From: Selaginella moellendorffii
Lineage: Eukaryota > Streptophyta > Lycopodiopsida > Selaginellales > Selaginellaceae
Direction of reading: 5' to 3'
NCBI RefSeq assembly: GCF_000143415.4
Contig: NW_003314330.1
Coordinates: 186,001-250,000 of the forward strand
Length of the DNA: 64,000 nt
Made by a program: the position numbers and the translations under genes. Positions 20,839 through 32,578 of the stretch are shown piece by piece; within the stretch, counting starts at the first letter, position 1, and each line of letters starts with the position of its first letter. Under the pieces are notes generated by a model, which was not told the origin of the DNA, did no database searches, and saw only the letters and a list, made by a program, of their open reading frames with translations.

Positions 20839-22778
20839 TTTTAATTCACTGACAGGGTGTCGGTGGTAGTTTAGGACTACTGGGATGCTTGCATTGGTGA
20901 CATTAATTGAGATCGTGCAGGACTGTTTGCACATGAAACGGATTGGGCAGCAGGGGTTGCACTTGGTTGCACCACGCTGGGAGATTGTGCTGATGGAAGA
21001 GGCACTATTTCCTGGCCTCTGGAGAATTGGGGATGCCAAGGAAGCGAATAAAAAAGACAAAGGAAGAAGGAAGAGGCATATAGAAGAGAAACGGCACCTC
21101 GGCTTGCCGCAGCATTCCAGATCGCGAGAGAAGATCAATAACGCACTCGTAGTGATCTCCTGTCCAAAGTCCATTTCTATGGAGCCGAAGTTAACGACAC
21201 CATCGAGCAGCAGTCCGGCATGGCTACAAGCCGATAGGACGCTCTTGAAAGTCACGTGGTCGGGATCCACTCCATGGATCTGCATCGCGCTAAACAGCTC
21301 CAGTGCTTCTCCGGCAAGCCCGTTGTCAGCATAGGACGTGATCATTCCAGGAGCCGACCACCTTGTCCGGATTCCTCTCAAAAAGAGCTCGAGAGCGATG
21401 CGGCTCTTCCATAGAGGCTCACCAGTGCACTGGCGAGGAACGCATCTGGCTCCACTCCAGCGGCAACTATATCGTAGTGGATGATCCTGCCGAGCTCAAA
21501 CAAGTGGAGCGTTGTGCACGCGTCGATGGCGGTCGAGAACCTGACCTCGTTGGGAGTTAACCCTTCCAAATCCATGGACTTGAAGAGCTCGAGAGCCTCC
21601 GCCGGATTTCCAAGCTGTGCGTATGCTGCCATCATCGAGTTCCAAGTCACAAGGTTTCACTGCGGCATCTTATCGAAGACGAAGAAGCGAGCGTCCAGCG
21701 GTTCTGAGCGTAGAGGCAACGCAGAACCGTCCAGGTGACCACAGTTCTCTCCGGAATCATCGCGAAAAGCAAGCTCGAGTAGGAGGCATCGCTCAGCTCG
21801 GCGCTCATCTCGTTCCACAACACGGAGCTGTGCTGTGGCATCCTTGCGAAGAAGCTATCAGCGAGATCCATTCTTCCAGCCTTGGCATAAGCTCCTAGCA
21901 TGATATTTCCAGAGACTACGTCTCGTCCTGGCGGCATGCTCGCAAACAAGCTCTCGGCTTGAGCTGCTTGGAAGCCAGCAGCATGACGTTCCATGAAACT
22001 ATATCTCGCTCCAGCATGAGCTCAAACATCTGCTACTTTTCCAGCTTTAGCTAGAGCCTGCGTTGCCGAGTTCCACGATTCAGCGAAAAGACTGCTACAT
22101 TGACGTGAATTCCCACACCGGGCATATGCCGAGATCATTAAGTTCCAGGTGATGGTGCTTCGATCTGGCATTTTTTCGAAGTATACCTTTACGCTACCAA
22201 TGTTACCACTGTATACGTAGCCTGATCTTATGGTTGTCCAAGTCAGAGCGTCGTACAACGGCATTCTTTGTAGTAAACGTTTTGCATCCTCAAGTTCTTC
22301 TTTTTGGGTAACCGCTGATAACCTTGCGTTCCATGCTACCACGTCTCGGTATTTGTACCATGAAAGATTGTTTTCCGTCGCTGGTATTTCATTATTTTTC
22401 CCGTATGCTACTATCGTAGTTGTGGAAGAAGAAAGGCTGCTTTCGGGGAGAAGATCAAACAAGTCCCTGGCCTCCTCTAAATGCCCGGCTCTGGCTTTCA
22501 CTGCGATCGTGGTGCTCTAAGTTACCAGCGAGTGCTGAGCCATCTTTCTGAAGATTATATCCACCTATCGCAAGTTCCAGCTGTGAATGTAAGCCGCTAG
22601 TAGAAACTTCCAGCTGCTGTGCAATCGAATCGAAGGCCAGTGTGGCAGCCCCGCATTTGGACGAGGAGGTTGCCCATGTAAGTCTCCCGATGGAAGTCAT
22701 GAGTCTTGAGCTTCTCGTGAGCTTTCTGAGTAGCGCCTTTGTTCTGCTAAGAAGTGCCTCAAAGGAGGCCCTCTCCAT
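20839..22778 (-). pseudogene. PLS-type pentatricopeptide repeat gene, multiply frameshifted
   Basis: PPR proteins bind organelle RNA through 31-36-residue helical repeats. Successive fragments in different frames show repeat motifs in order: AGHLEEARDLFDLLPESS, DVVAWNARLSAV, TITWNLMISAYARCGN, DVVSGNIMLGAYAKAGRMD, VTWNSMMAAYAQLGNPAEAL, LFELGRIIHYDIVAAG, then DPDHVTFKSVLSACSHAGLL and, after another frame change, DLLSRSGMLRQAEV. The start MERASFEALL is at 22778. At least five frame changes or stops separate the fragments, so it is dead. Its intact counterpart in the window is at 26479-28509. Confidence 0.85.
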
Positions 22779-22855
22779 TAGAAACCATCATTCTTGACTA
22801 AGAGGGCACAAAATTTTCACTATAGTTATCAAACTATTGATGTACAAAACTAAAA

Positions 22856-23500
22856 TTATGGCTTTTGCCACAATAGCAACATTGATTCAGCAGCATAAAC
22901 AGATAAATGCCCAGTGTTTTCAACTACAAGTTGAGTAGGAAATATACAATCAGGTTGTGGCTGGCAATAGATATTTGTGAACCAGAAACCTCTACCTAGA
23001 CTGTCTAGAAGCACCAAATTCCCATCCATTTGGAGTGTGAGCTTGCATCTACTCCTTCCACCAGTGCTGCTAGACCACAAAACCTTCACTTTATTGCAGA
23101 CAACACCATGTTGCAATCCTGCTCCAGTGAGAATTCATGCTGAGCATTACCTGAAACAGGCTTCTCCTCAACATACACAGCAGATCCCCTTGCTCCGAGC
23201 TCTCCACTGACTATGCACGAACCAAAAACGTTACAGTCTTGTTGGTATTCAAGAAAAATAGCTGGATCAAACCTGTGTTGAACACTACGATGGTCTTGAT
23301 CACTTTTGCCAGCAATATGTTTGTGGAGAGTAGAAATTCTAAGAAAATTTAAAGGCAGACCACGAATATAGTACCACACTGAATAATCCATGCCTATTGT
23401 ACCAAGAGCAGCTGCTATATGGCCATATTTGTGACGATGAGCCTCTGTTGCAACTTGTGAGCAAAACTAAGAGCCTGAACAACATACCTTCGGGCAAATC
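22856..23500 (-). pseudogene. Bulb-type (GNA-like) lectin gene, copy 2, broken
   Basis: The minus strand gives YSVWYYIRGLPLN, LEYQQDCNVFGSC, GELGARGSAVY and FSLEQDCNMVLSA, then in the next frame KVLWSSSTGG, KLTLQMDGNLVLLDSLG and VVENTGHLSVY. QDCN-V-Y and QMDGNLVL are variants of the mannose-binding QxDxNxVxY box of B-lectin domains. Compared with copy 1 it lacks one base in the ...AIKW-KVLW segment (TGG became TG), giving a stop at once, and the N-terminal region carries a TAG. It is a tandem partner of 23687-24615. Confidence 0.82.
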
Positions 23501-23686
23501 ATGTGTAAAGTTAAATGTGTTTAAAAGCCATTTCGGATTTTGTCTTCGTCGTTGACATGATATAAATGCCAAGCAAGGAAAGAAAATCAAAATTTTGAAT
23601 CTCTAAAGTTCATACTTGACTATAGTTTTGACATTTTGGAAATTGATTTGTTTTTACTAATATAATTTTATGTGGACTTAAAAAAC

Positions 23687-24615
23687 TTAAGGCCTATGCC
23701 ACAGGAGTTGTATTGATTCTGCAGCATACAGAGACAAATGCCCGGTATTTTCAACTACAAGTTGAGTTAGAAAGATACAGTTGGGTTGTGGCTGGCAATA
23801 AATGTTTGTGAACCAGAAACCTTCATCTAAACTATCTAAAAGCACCAAATGCCCATCCATTTGTAGCGTGAGCTTGCATCCACTCTTCCCACCCGTATTG
23901 CTCGACCACAAAACCTTCCACTTCATTGCAGACAGCACCATGTTGCAATCTTGCTCCAGCGTGAATTCGTAGCGGCCATTACCTGAAACAAGCTTCTCTC
24001 CAGCATAGAGTTTGCTCCTAGCTCTCCACTGGCCATGCACGAAGCATAAACGTTACAGTCTTCGTTGTAGCTAAGATATAAATCTGGATCAAAGTATGCC
24101 TCACTGCTACCAAGTAGATGATTTTCAGTCGTAAAATTATGCATAGAGTTTAAAGGTGGGTTAGGAAAATGGTACCACACGGAATACTCTATGGCAACCA
24201 CGCTCGAAGTCGCAGATATATGACCATATTTGTAAATTTGAGCCTCCCTAACAATTTGCGAGGCCAGATAGTCGAAGGCTGGTCGTAGAGTTAACCCAGA
24301 CACCATCATTGGGGATGGGCGAAGGCTGCAGCTACCATCAGACTCCCTTGTTAGCAAAGTAAGTTTTGAGAAACAATGGAGCCTACGATTCACGTCTATG
24401 CTGAAAATCCTTTTCCATGTTCTTGGAAAATAGTGTGCCTCTGGACGAACATCTTCATCAATGTGCTGGCGAATACGTGCTTCCAAGCTGTTTACTTGCT
24501 GTAGACCTGCCATGAAGTATGGACGGCTTCGTTCCAGAAAAATGACACATGTGACGCAAATGACACATTGCCAAAGCAACGCTAACACCCTCAACATCAT
24601 CTCTTTCGCTAACAT
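23687..24615 (-). pseudogene. Bulb-type (GNA-like) lectin gene, copy 1, frameshifted
   Basis: Likely start is ATG at 24615 (MLAKEMMLRVLALLWQCVIC), which would give a hydrophobic secretion signal. The middle domain includes VAIEYSVWYHFPN; the lectin region has LSYNEDCNVYASC, FTLEQDCNMVLSAMKW, KLTLQMDGHLVLLDSLD and ends LLWHRP-stop. Between GELGA and KLYAGEK about 10 bases present in copy 2 are missing, which shifts the frame near 24020. Secreted B-lectins of this type bind mannose in defence. Function is probably lost unless an intron hides the shift; I see no splice signals there. Confidence 0.8.
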
Positions 24616-24943
24616 ATGATATTTGAGGCTATATAACAACACGAGGCCCACCTTGTTCTTGTCTTCTTTGTTGTGACTTTGTGCTTCTTCTTTTGTCAAT
24701 CGTTGTCGATTATATTCACTCAGAAAGAAATGCAACGAGCTCTTTTGCTATTTTCAAATTTCCAGAGTATGCTATCCAGGCTCGACAAGTGGCATGACCA
24801 TGCCAATCTCGTGGCGTTCCTTTGGAGCGCAGCTGATATGTTTTATCTTCGCAGACGGCTACCTGTGTTTCCACCGACCAGAGTGAGCGATTATTTGTAG
24901 TCTCCGCAACTCCAAAGAGTCAGTCCATTGCTAGGGGTGAGAA

Positions 24944-26413
24944 ATGCCCGCTTTGTCTTGCAATTTTAACTCTCCCCATAATTCGATCATGCTCTCCAGA
25001 TCTCCAGCACCGGTTTCGGGCGATTCTAATCGAAGCAGGAACAAGATGAGAAGCAGCATTGTCGCCGCCGCTCCTGCCGCCGAAGACAGCATCACAAAAG
25101 CGGCTCCGTTGACCAAGCTCGACCTCGTCGACTACCTCGCCTCTGGTTGCAAGCCCAAATCACGCTGGAGAATCGGCACCGAGCACGAGAAATTTGGATT
25201 CAATAAGAGCACGCTCAAGCCACTTGACTACCCCCAAATCTCTCAGCTATTCGAAGCACTCTGTGAAAGATTTAACTGGCAAAAAGAAATGGAAGGTGAC
25301 AAGGTCACAGGTCTTAAGAAGGATGGACAGAGTATTTCCTTGGAACCTGGTGGTCAGCTGGAACTCAGTGGTGCTCCCCTCGAAACTCTCCACGCGACTT
25401 GTGCCGAGCTCAACTCTCACCTCTACGAGGTGAAGGCCGTGAGTGAAGAAATGGGCGTGGGATTCTTTGGGATGGGCTTCCATCCAAAGTGGCCAGTTGA
25501 AGTATTCGACATGATGCCAAAGGGGAGGTTTCAGATCATGAGGAACTACTTGCCCAAAGTTGGGAAGTTTGGCCTTGACACCATGTTCCGGACGTGCACG
25601 GTCCAGGTAAATCTCGACTTTTCATCCGAGGAGGACATGGTGAAAAAGTTTAGAGTTAGCCTGGCCTTGCAACCGGTTGTCACGGCGATCTTTGCAAACT
25701 CGCCATTCACAGAGGGCGCACCGAATGGCTACTTAAGTTACCGGAGTTTGACGTACACGGACATGGACGGGGACAGGACCGGTGATCTTCCATTCGTTTT
25801 CGAAGACGGGTTTTCTTTCGAGAGGTACGTTGACTACGCTCTTGAAGTGCCCATGGTGTTCGTCTACAGGGACGGAAAGCACGTAGATTGTACTGGCCGA
25901 TCTTTCAAAGACTTTCTCCTTGGGAGGCTACCAGAGCTTCCGGGAGAACTCCCAACGCTCAGCGACTGGGAGAATCACATCAACACCATCTATCCCGAGG
26001 TCCGGCTCAAGAAATACTTGGAGATGAGAGGGGCCGACGAGGGGCCGTGGAAGAGGCTGTGTGCTTTGCCGGCTTTGTGGGTGGGACTCTTATACGACGA
26101 AGAAGCTCTGGAGAGTGCTTATCAGTTGATCAAGGATTGGAGTCGGGCCGAGCGAGCGATGCTGAGGCGCGAAGCTCCAAAGCTGGGATTGAAGACACGG
26201 TTTAGGAACGGGACTTTGAAGGACGTAGCACAAGAAGTGTTGAAGCTGGCAAAGGAGGGACTGGAGAGAAGGGGTTACAATGAGGTGAAGTTTCTGGAAG
26301 GTGTTGCTGAGATTGTGGAAACGGGAGTGACTCCAGCGGAGAGGTTGCTAGAGTTGTACAATGGTAAGTGGGACAAATGTGTGGATCCAATGTTCCACGT
26401 GCTAGAGTATTAA
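24944..26413 (+). CDS. GSH1: Glutamate-cysteine ligase, plant type, plastid (intronless)
   Basis: 489 residues, complete. The enzyme joins glutamate and cysteine with ATP, the first and rate-limiting step of glutathione synthesis, and plant forms act in plastids. Residues 1-45 are Ser/Arg/Ala-rich like a transit peptide. Family blocks are intact: [10 protein letters not shown] (78-87), [97 protein letters not shown]. With an offset of 33 against Arabidopsis numbering, Cys153 and Cys373 match the redox pair Cys186-Cys406. Of the second pair, Cys316 is kept but the partner is Glu331, so that disulfide cannot form, as expected outside rosids. Plant GSH1 genes normally have many introns and this one has none, so a retrocopy is possible; no poly-A tail or duplication was seen. 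A PPR gene follows after 65 bp. Confidence 0.95.
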   Translation: MPALSCNFNSPHNSIMLSRSPAPVSGDSNRSRNKMRSSIVAAAPAAEDSITKAAPLTKLDLVDYLASGCKPKSRWRIGTEHEKFGFNKSTLKPLDYPQISQLFEALCERFNWQKEMEGDKVTGLKKDGQSISLEPGGQLELSGAPLETLHATCAELNSHLYEVKAVSEEMGVGFFGMGFHPKWPVEVFDMMPKGRFQIMRNYLPKVGKFGLDTMFRTCTVQVNLDFSSEEDMVKKFRVSLALQPVVTAIFANSPFTEGAPNGYLSYRSLTYTDMDGDRTGDLPFVFEDGFSFERYVDYALEVPMVFVYRDGKHVDCTGRSFKDFLLGRLPELPGELPTLSDWENHINTIYPEVRLKKYLEMRGADEGPWKRLCALPALWVGLLYDEEALESAYQLIKDWSRAERAMLRREAPKLGLKTRFRNGTLKDVAQEVLKLAKEGLERRGYNEVKFLEGVAEIVETGVTPAERLLELYNGKWDKCVDPMFHVLEY

Positions 26414-26478
26414 ACAAAGCTTACAAAGCCATAGCTCTTTCCTCGTCTTGTAAAGTTTGAGAGATTCCACAAACTGGA

Positions 26479-28509
26479 ATGGGCGATGGAGCTTTGGGCT
26501 TTAAAGAATGTGTTGAAATGCTCAAGTCCTCCCAGTCACCCACGGACGCAAAGAGCGCCCACGCCCGGGCCTTGGACGCCGTACAGTATATGCCCGAATC
26601 GGGCACATATCTCTCGAACCTGGTCATCCAAATGTACGGCCGGTGCGGCAGCGTCCAAAATGCCCGCTGCGCCTTCGATTCCATGCCCGTTAAGAACGCC
26701 TTCTCGTGGAACCTCATGCTCGACGCGTGCATCAAGAACGGGTATCTCGAAGATGCGAGGAGAATCTTCGACGCCATGCCGGAGCGCGACATTGTCTCGT
26801 GGAACGCGATGCTCGCCGCATTTTCCTTGAGAGGGCAGCTTGGAGAAGCGAAGCTTTTGTTTGAAATCATGCCAGAGAAGGATATAGTTTCATGGAACTC
26901 GATTCTTGCGGCATTGGCAAAGTCTGTGCAGTTGAGGGCTGCTAGAGAATTGTTTGTTTCAATGCCCTTCTGGGATATCGTCTCTTGCAACACATTGCTA
27001 GGAATGTATGCCCAGAATGGACATCTTGTGGAAGCAAAGACTCTTTTTCACCAGATGAGGTATCCAGACATGGTGTCCTACAACACTATGCTCTTAGCAT
27101 ACTCTGAGAGCCGGAGCTACTTTGAGCTTCAGAGTTTGTTCTTACAAATGCCATCTTGGAACCAGGTCTCGTATAACACAATGCTGTCGGCGTATGCGCA
27201 GAGCGAGAATCCTGAAGAATCGAAGTGGATTTTTGATTCCATGCCAGAGAGAAATTTAGTGTCGTGGAATGCCATGCTCGCTTCATATGCCCAAAACGGG
27301 CATCTTGAGTGCGCCAGGTCTTTGTTTGATTCCATGCCACAGCGGAATCTTATGTCGTGGAATGGACTGCTAGCAGCATATACTTCGAGCGAATGTTCGC
27401 AGGCAGCTAGCTGCACTTTTAATTCCATGCCAGAACACAATATAAGCTCGTGGAATGCTTTACTCACTTCATGTAAGCTTGAGGAATGCACAATGGTTTT
27501 TGAAACTATGCAGGAAAGAGACTTAACGTCTTGTAATATAGCTATTTCAGCATATGCCCGAAATGGGCATATCTCAGAAGCTAGAACCTTGTTTAACAGC
27601 CTGCCAACATGGAATATGATATCTTGTACTACACTAATAGCAGCATATTCGAAGTATGGAGACATCAAAGATGCCAAACAGCTGTTTGATTGTATGCCAG
27701 AAAGAGATATAATAACATGGAATGCTATGCTGTCTGCATATTGCTTGGTAGGGCATCTTGAAGAAGCAAAGTGTTTGTTTGATCAAATGCCAGATAGAAA
27801 CCTCGTAACATGGAATGCCATGTTGGCTGCTTTCGCTCAGCATGGACATTTTGAGGAAGCAAGACCTCTTTTTTGTGGCTTTGTTACCTCTAATGGCTTG
27901 CTAACAGCATATGCTTTGTCTGGACATATAGTGCAAGCAGAACACATATTCTACAGTTTACCTGAAAAGAATTGTGTGTCTTGGACCGCAATGCTTACAG
28001 CATATGCCAAGAATGGGCAACCTGCAAAGGCCAGGAAACTCTTTCTTTATATACCTGTGAAAAGCCTTACTACTTGGAATGCATTCCTTTCTCTAAGTGC
28101 CCACAATGGGCAAAGCTATCTTGTATTAAGACTGTTTAGAAAGATGACCATGGACGGATTTAAGGCTGACAAAAATACAATCACAACTCTACTTCAAGTT
28201 TGTAGCAATACAGGTACTGTGAAATCTGGTATTAAATGTTTTCAGTCATCAATCTTAGACTATGGCCATGATCAACCCACACAACAACATTTTGGTTGCA
28301 TTGTACATCTGTTTGGGAGATCTGGATACCTTAATGAAGCATATGAGCTGATTGAAAGTATGCCTTACATCCCTGATAAACAAGAGTGGACAAGCTTTTT
28401 GGATGCTTGTAAACACCAAAAAAACATGAGGGCTGGCATTACTGCTGCCAAACACTTCAAAACGAAGTGCCTGGATTCCACATATGTTCTTCTTACAGGA
28501 GCTATTTAG
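26479..28509 (+). CDS. PLS-type pentatricopeptide repeat protein
   Basis: 676 residues, one uninterrupted exon starting MGDGALGFKECVEML. The family recognises organelle RNA one base per repeat. At least 15 repeats are visible, mostly short S-type of about 31 residues: NAFSWNLMLDACIKNGYLED, IVSWNAMLAAFSLRGQLGEA, LVSWNAMLASYAQNGHLECA, CVSWTAMLTAYAKNGQPAKA. Near the end it has HFGCIVHLFGRSGYLNEAYE and EWTSFLDACKHQKNMRAG, the start of the usual E-region. It stops at YVLLTGAI, where E-type proteins continue (YVLLSNIYA...), right where the DNA becomes AT-rich; no E+ or DYW domain follows. The editing-type C-terminus may have been lost. No obvious targeting peptide is visible. Confidence 0.92.
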   Translation: MGDGALGFKECVEMLKSSQSPTDAKSAHARALDAVQYMPESGTYLSNLVIQMYGRCGSVQNARCAFDSMPVKNAFSWNLMLDACIKNGYLEDARRIFDAMPERDIVSWNAMLAAFSLRGQLGEAKLLFEIMPEKDIVSWNSILAALAKSVQLRAARELFVSMPFWDIVSCNTLLGMYAQNGHLVEAKTLFHQMRYPDMVSYNTMLLAYSESRSYFELQSLFLQMPSWNQVSYNTMLSAYAQSENPEESKWIFDSMPERNLVSWNAMLASYAQNGHLECARSLFDSMPQRNLMSWNGLLAAYTSSECSQAASCTFNSMPEHNISSWNALLTSCKLEECTMVFETMQERDLTSCNIAISAYARNGHISEARTLFNSLPTWNMISCTTLIAAYSKYGDIKDAKQLFDCMPERDIITWNAMLSAYCLVGHLEEAKCLFDQMPDRNLVTWNAMLAAFAQHGHFEEARPLFCGFVTSNGLLTAYALSGHIVQAEHIFYSLPEKNCVSWTAMLTAYAKNGQPAKARKLFLYIPVKSLTTWNAFLSLSAHNGQSYLVLRLFRKMTMDGFKADKNTITTLLQVCSNTGTVKSGIKCFQSSILDYGHDQPTQQHFGCIVHLFGRSGYLNEAYELIESMPYIPDKQEWTSFLDACKHQKNMRAGITAAKHFKTKCLDSTYVLLTGAI

Positions 28510-30284
28510 CACAGTACATAATCAATTTAGAATCTTTAATATAATCTTAGTCTTACTCAGATCAAGGTCCTTAAGCAATAGTATTTATAGGAGGTGGTCT
28601 GAAAAGAACAAATAATTTTTTGTGCACTGCATTGCACCAACCTTCGTATATAATAAGAAGCCAGATTTAAAGACATTGATAACACAATAAATTAATGGAG
28701 TGAATATTTGGTTTCTACTCAAGAAACAAGTGAAAGGTATTAATGAGTAGCACCTCCCTTTTATGAACTTTACCTAATAAATAACTTAATTACTTCTTAT
28801 ACTACTCTTTGCACTCAAACCATTTGGTACTTACATCCTCAGTAAAAGAACCTAGGAATATCTATGTAAGTTGGAATTCTTCCACTACACATATTCAAAC
28901 ATTTTCTTGTCTTGGCCAGAAGTCACAAAAAATGTGGCAAGAGCACTTCACATAATCAATTTCAAGCTTTTGGATTGCCTACAACATCACAATAACCTTT
29001 TTTGCCTCCAACACCATCTGCAACAAGAGCCCCACCATAAAAATGAAGGGAAATTTTACTATGACTATTAGGAGATTTTTAGAGATGATATGTCAGAAAG
29101 ACATTAGATGCCAATACCCTCCAAAAAGAAAGAGAATTCCACCTTGGCATAGTGATGACAGTGATCCTCATTTGAAGAGGAGCTCATAACTGTAAACTCA
29201 ATGAATTAGTTTTTATTTTATTGTCCATCTCTTTATATTTATTGAGGAGTGTATTAATTATTATTAGCTATAGTAAGAATCAAACCCCAAACCTTTACTC
29301 ATAGGATTTGGACCTAACATAAATGAGTATCTAAGATTAATATAGATTAGTTTTCTAGATTAGTTGAGGGTTAGACTAGATGAGCCCACATAAAAGTAAA
29401 GTTTTGAGGATTTTATATTTAAAGTGTTCAAAATAAATTTATCTTTTCTTCTCTATTGTTTAGTATTTTAATAATTTTGTCATCTTCCCTTCTCTTAATG
29501 ATGAGTTTTTGATAGTTTAAACACTTTGATATTCCTAGATCCTCTTCTTCAGGTCAAATGAGATCTTAATACTCTAAAGTTATATGAAGCATTAAAGCAA
29601 TCTAATATAATACTTCACTCGCAACTCAATAAATTATTCAGCAATAATGGATATGTAGTTTGAGTTTTGTGGCTTCCTCAACCAAGTTAGGCTTTGAATT
29701 ATTATATAGCCTAACAAATATTCCATTTCGACTTCTTGTGTTGGCCTGATTAGATCTTTTCTTACTAAGACACATTCTCCACCCTTTTAAAAGAGTGATC
29801 ATATCCTTCAAGATTTGATCTATCAGTTCAGCACTTCACTAGCATGTTTAGTGATACAAATTGAGGGTTGATACTACATGATAAATGATATTGCATTAGA
29901 GTTTTAGAAAGTTACTATTGATATTTCATGGGATGATGCAGCTTTTAAGAAACATTTCTACCTTGGTCTTCATGATAATATTAAAGATTTCATGCTTTCT
30001 CATCCAAATCCAACATGGCTCATAATTGCCATTATTCTTGTTGTTTGGTATGATAATAAACTACAAGAATAACTATTGAATCATCGTCATAAAATATTTA
30101 TTCCTTGTTGAACAATCCTAGTCTTGGAGCAACTAACACATTATAAAAGATTAAATTTTCTATTCTATTTTAGTCACTTAACCATGTTTTTGACCACTTG
30201 GAGGAATTTCATTCACAACAACCTTTGTAGATTCTCATCTCGACTTGGGGTATTTATTAGCTTATAAATATGTGTTTTTACAAC
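28510..30284. other. AT-rich DNA, no gene seen
   Basis: Only short AT-driven frames occur. Probably old repeats between the PPR gene and the gypsy element. Confidence 0.5.
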
Positions 30285-30730
30285 TTGTAAGTCATAAATT
30301 TTTCCTTTCCAATTTACCAGCATACCTCATGTATCTAACCATCTCTACCTTGATCTTAATTAAGTTCCTGTACTAAGGTCCCACCTATTGTACTAGCTCT
30401 TATTTGGTCACACTTAGATTCAACTACTTATTGCATGAGTAATAAGATGTTAGTTATCCATCCACAAATTCTTAAATTCTCTTTTAATCCCCCTCTTTGG
30501 ATTAGATTGGATTTAAGGTTTAGCTACACTCCCCGTACGTACAAACAACTAAGCACACCAAACATTTAAGTTCCTAAATTCCCTATGTATAACAAAACTT
30601 GATTATAAGACCCTTTAAATCCTAAACTTTGAGCGCATTTCTTGTTTTGGGACTCTAGGGGGAAACACTATGGTTTAATGGCCCAATATAGGTACCAGCC
30701 CTTAGGAAGGAGTGAAGACTAATGAGCTAT
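30285..30730 (-). repeat. Gypsy 3' LTR (left copy)
   Basis: Aligns with 41803-42064 plus 42662-42878, starting TGTAAG on the plus strand. The similarity stops near 30730. Confidence 0.65.
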
Positions 30731-31029
30731 ATAGTATTCAAATGGGGCATCACTCTATATGAGCCAGGAACACTACAATCAATTTCCTTTCTAGGAGTGA
30801 GAGTTACTTTTGAGAATTTCTTTGGGTGGCCTTTTCAACACTACTTAAATCCGTATTCATTCCCACTCAATGCTACTAACCCCCAATTAGAACCTCAACT
30901 CAGTTTGGAAGCACTACTAGAGAGTTCTTTCAAAACTAGGTTCTAGATCTCACTATCCCTATTATATTTTTAAAGCCCCCTCCATTAAATCTCAAGTGTT
31001 TTCCAAGTTTTCCTCTGGTTCCTATGTTG

Positions 31030-32400
31030 CTTGGTAGGGTGGAAATTCTTTCCACTTTACATAGAACTTTATCACTTTGTGTCTTTGTCGCTAGTTTTTA
31101 CATGCATTAAGGATGGCCTCGACTTTGTATTCTTGCTCCCTTTGGATAACCTTAGGTAAAAATTTCATTTGGTCCTTACGAAATGGGTCCTCAAAGTATG
31201 ACTTGAGTAAAATCACATGGAACATATAGCACATTTTCCCTATCTCCCAGGAAAGTCAGAGATGGTAAGCCATCTTACCAATTTGAGCCTCAATTTCATA
31301 AGGCTTTGCGAATCTACTTGCTTAAGGAACCCAAAATCAATTCTAGGAATACATGCATTTACCTTTGGGCCAACTTTTGGTTGATCCCATTTGGTAACAT
31401 TAGGTTCTTAGTGTGCAATTACGCCTTCTCTCCAAATTAGAACTCTATGTTTCAGCACTTTTGGTTTGTATATTTGGTTTGTTTTTGTTGAGTCTGTTCC
31501 AAAGAATCCCTCACTAAATTTTAAATGTTGATTTTTTTTGCTGTGAATGCCTCAATTGTGAGTAACTTTTCATGATACTCAACCATGCCACATTCTACAG
31601 AACCTTCAATAACTTGCCCATTGATGATCTTCCCATATACTCACTTTGATACTCAAATGTGGTGAGTTATTATAACACATTTCCACAAGTCCTAAATGAC
31701 TTAATCAATCTGATTTTTAGAGACATAACATCACAAATAATCCTTCAGTTGCATATTCACCTTTTTCATTTGTCCATTTATCAAGAAATGTTATTACTAT
31801 AATACTTGACTCAATACTCAATACATATTTGTGAGTGATAAGCTATGTTGAATTTTAATTTGGTGCAATACTACTCTAGAAGAGTTTTCCAAAACCTGGT
31901 GAAAATTTTATCTCAATCTAAGATAATTTATTCCGGCCTTCCCTGCACTTGAACCACTTGTTTGAATAATAGCGTCACCACACCTGCATCCACTTCCATT
32001 GTAGTGGGTATAAAATGTGCTATTTTAGAAAACCTATCCACCACTACAAATATTGCATCAACCCCTCATTTAAGGGGAGTTTCGTGATGAAGTCCATTGT
32101 AAGACATTTTTATGGACGATTAAGAATTGGAAGGCTTTGCAACAAGACCCATTAGCTTTAGTTATGGCCTTTACTTGATGACATATTGGACATGTGTTTA
32201 TATAGTCTTGAATATCCTTAGCCATATCTAGCTAGTGATATTTTCTCTTAAGTAAGCCTATTGTTTTAGGCATTTCACTGTATCCTATAAAAGGTCTATT
32301 ATGACACTTTTTTAAAGTTACATTCCTTAGTTCCCCTTGTGAAACATACACCCTCATCTACTTATAATAAATGAGTCTATTGCATTCCACATAACTCATT
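31030..32400 (-). pseudogene. Decayed gypsy integrase with chromodomain
   Basis: The minus strand retains, in order, DIQDYINTCPICHQVKA (integrase zinc finger), DFITKLP-like remains, VDAIFVVVDRFSKIAHFIPT (first catalytic Asp), FTRFWKTLLE and FNIAYHS, then PYEIEAQIGKMAYHL, YMFHVILLKSYFEDPF, and EYKVEAILNACK followed by FYVKWKEFPP. The last part is the chromodomain that marks chromoviruses. Stops and shifts interrupt it repeatedly. Confidence 0.82.
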
Positions 32401-32414
32401 TTTTCTTCCCTAAT

Positions 32415-32575
32415 ATAGTGCATGTAATCATGGGATGAGATTTGTATACACTTTTACCATGGATCCTTGGAACCTTAGGGGATAAATGGGGATAAATAGC
32501 CACTAAGGGCTTTTTCATCAAGCAATTGCATATTTTTCAATTGGTTTAAGGGGAGAGAGATAAGGGTGTATTACA
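32415..32575 (+). repeat. Older solo copy of the TRIM-A LTR
   Basis: About 160 bp matching the TRIM-A LTR (ATCATGGGATGAGATTTG, then GGGGATAAATGGGGATAA) with more substitutions. It ends in TTACA three bases before the TRIM-A element starts. Confidence 0.7.
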
Positions 32576-32578
32576 TGT

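Noticed and set aside
24673-24900. 75-residue plus-strand frame upstream of the ligase
   Set aside because: Overlaps the antisense of the lectin 5' end and the ligase leader; no conserved motif.
30722-30946. 74-residue plus-strand frame
   Set aside because: Lies at the inner edge of an old gypsy LTR on the strand opposite to the element; no similarity recognised.
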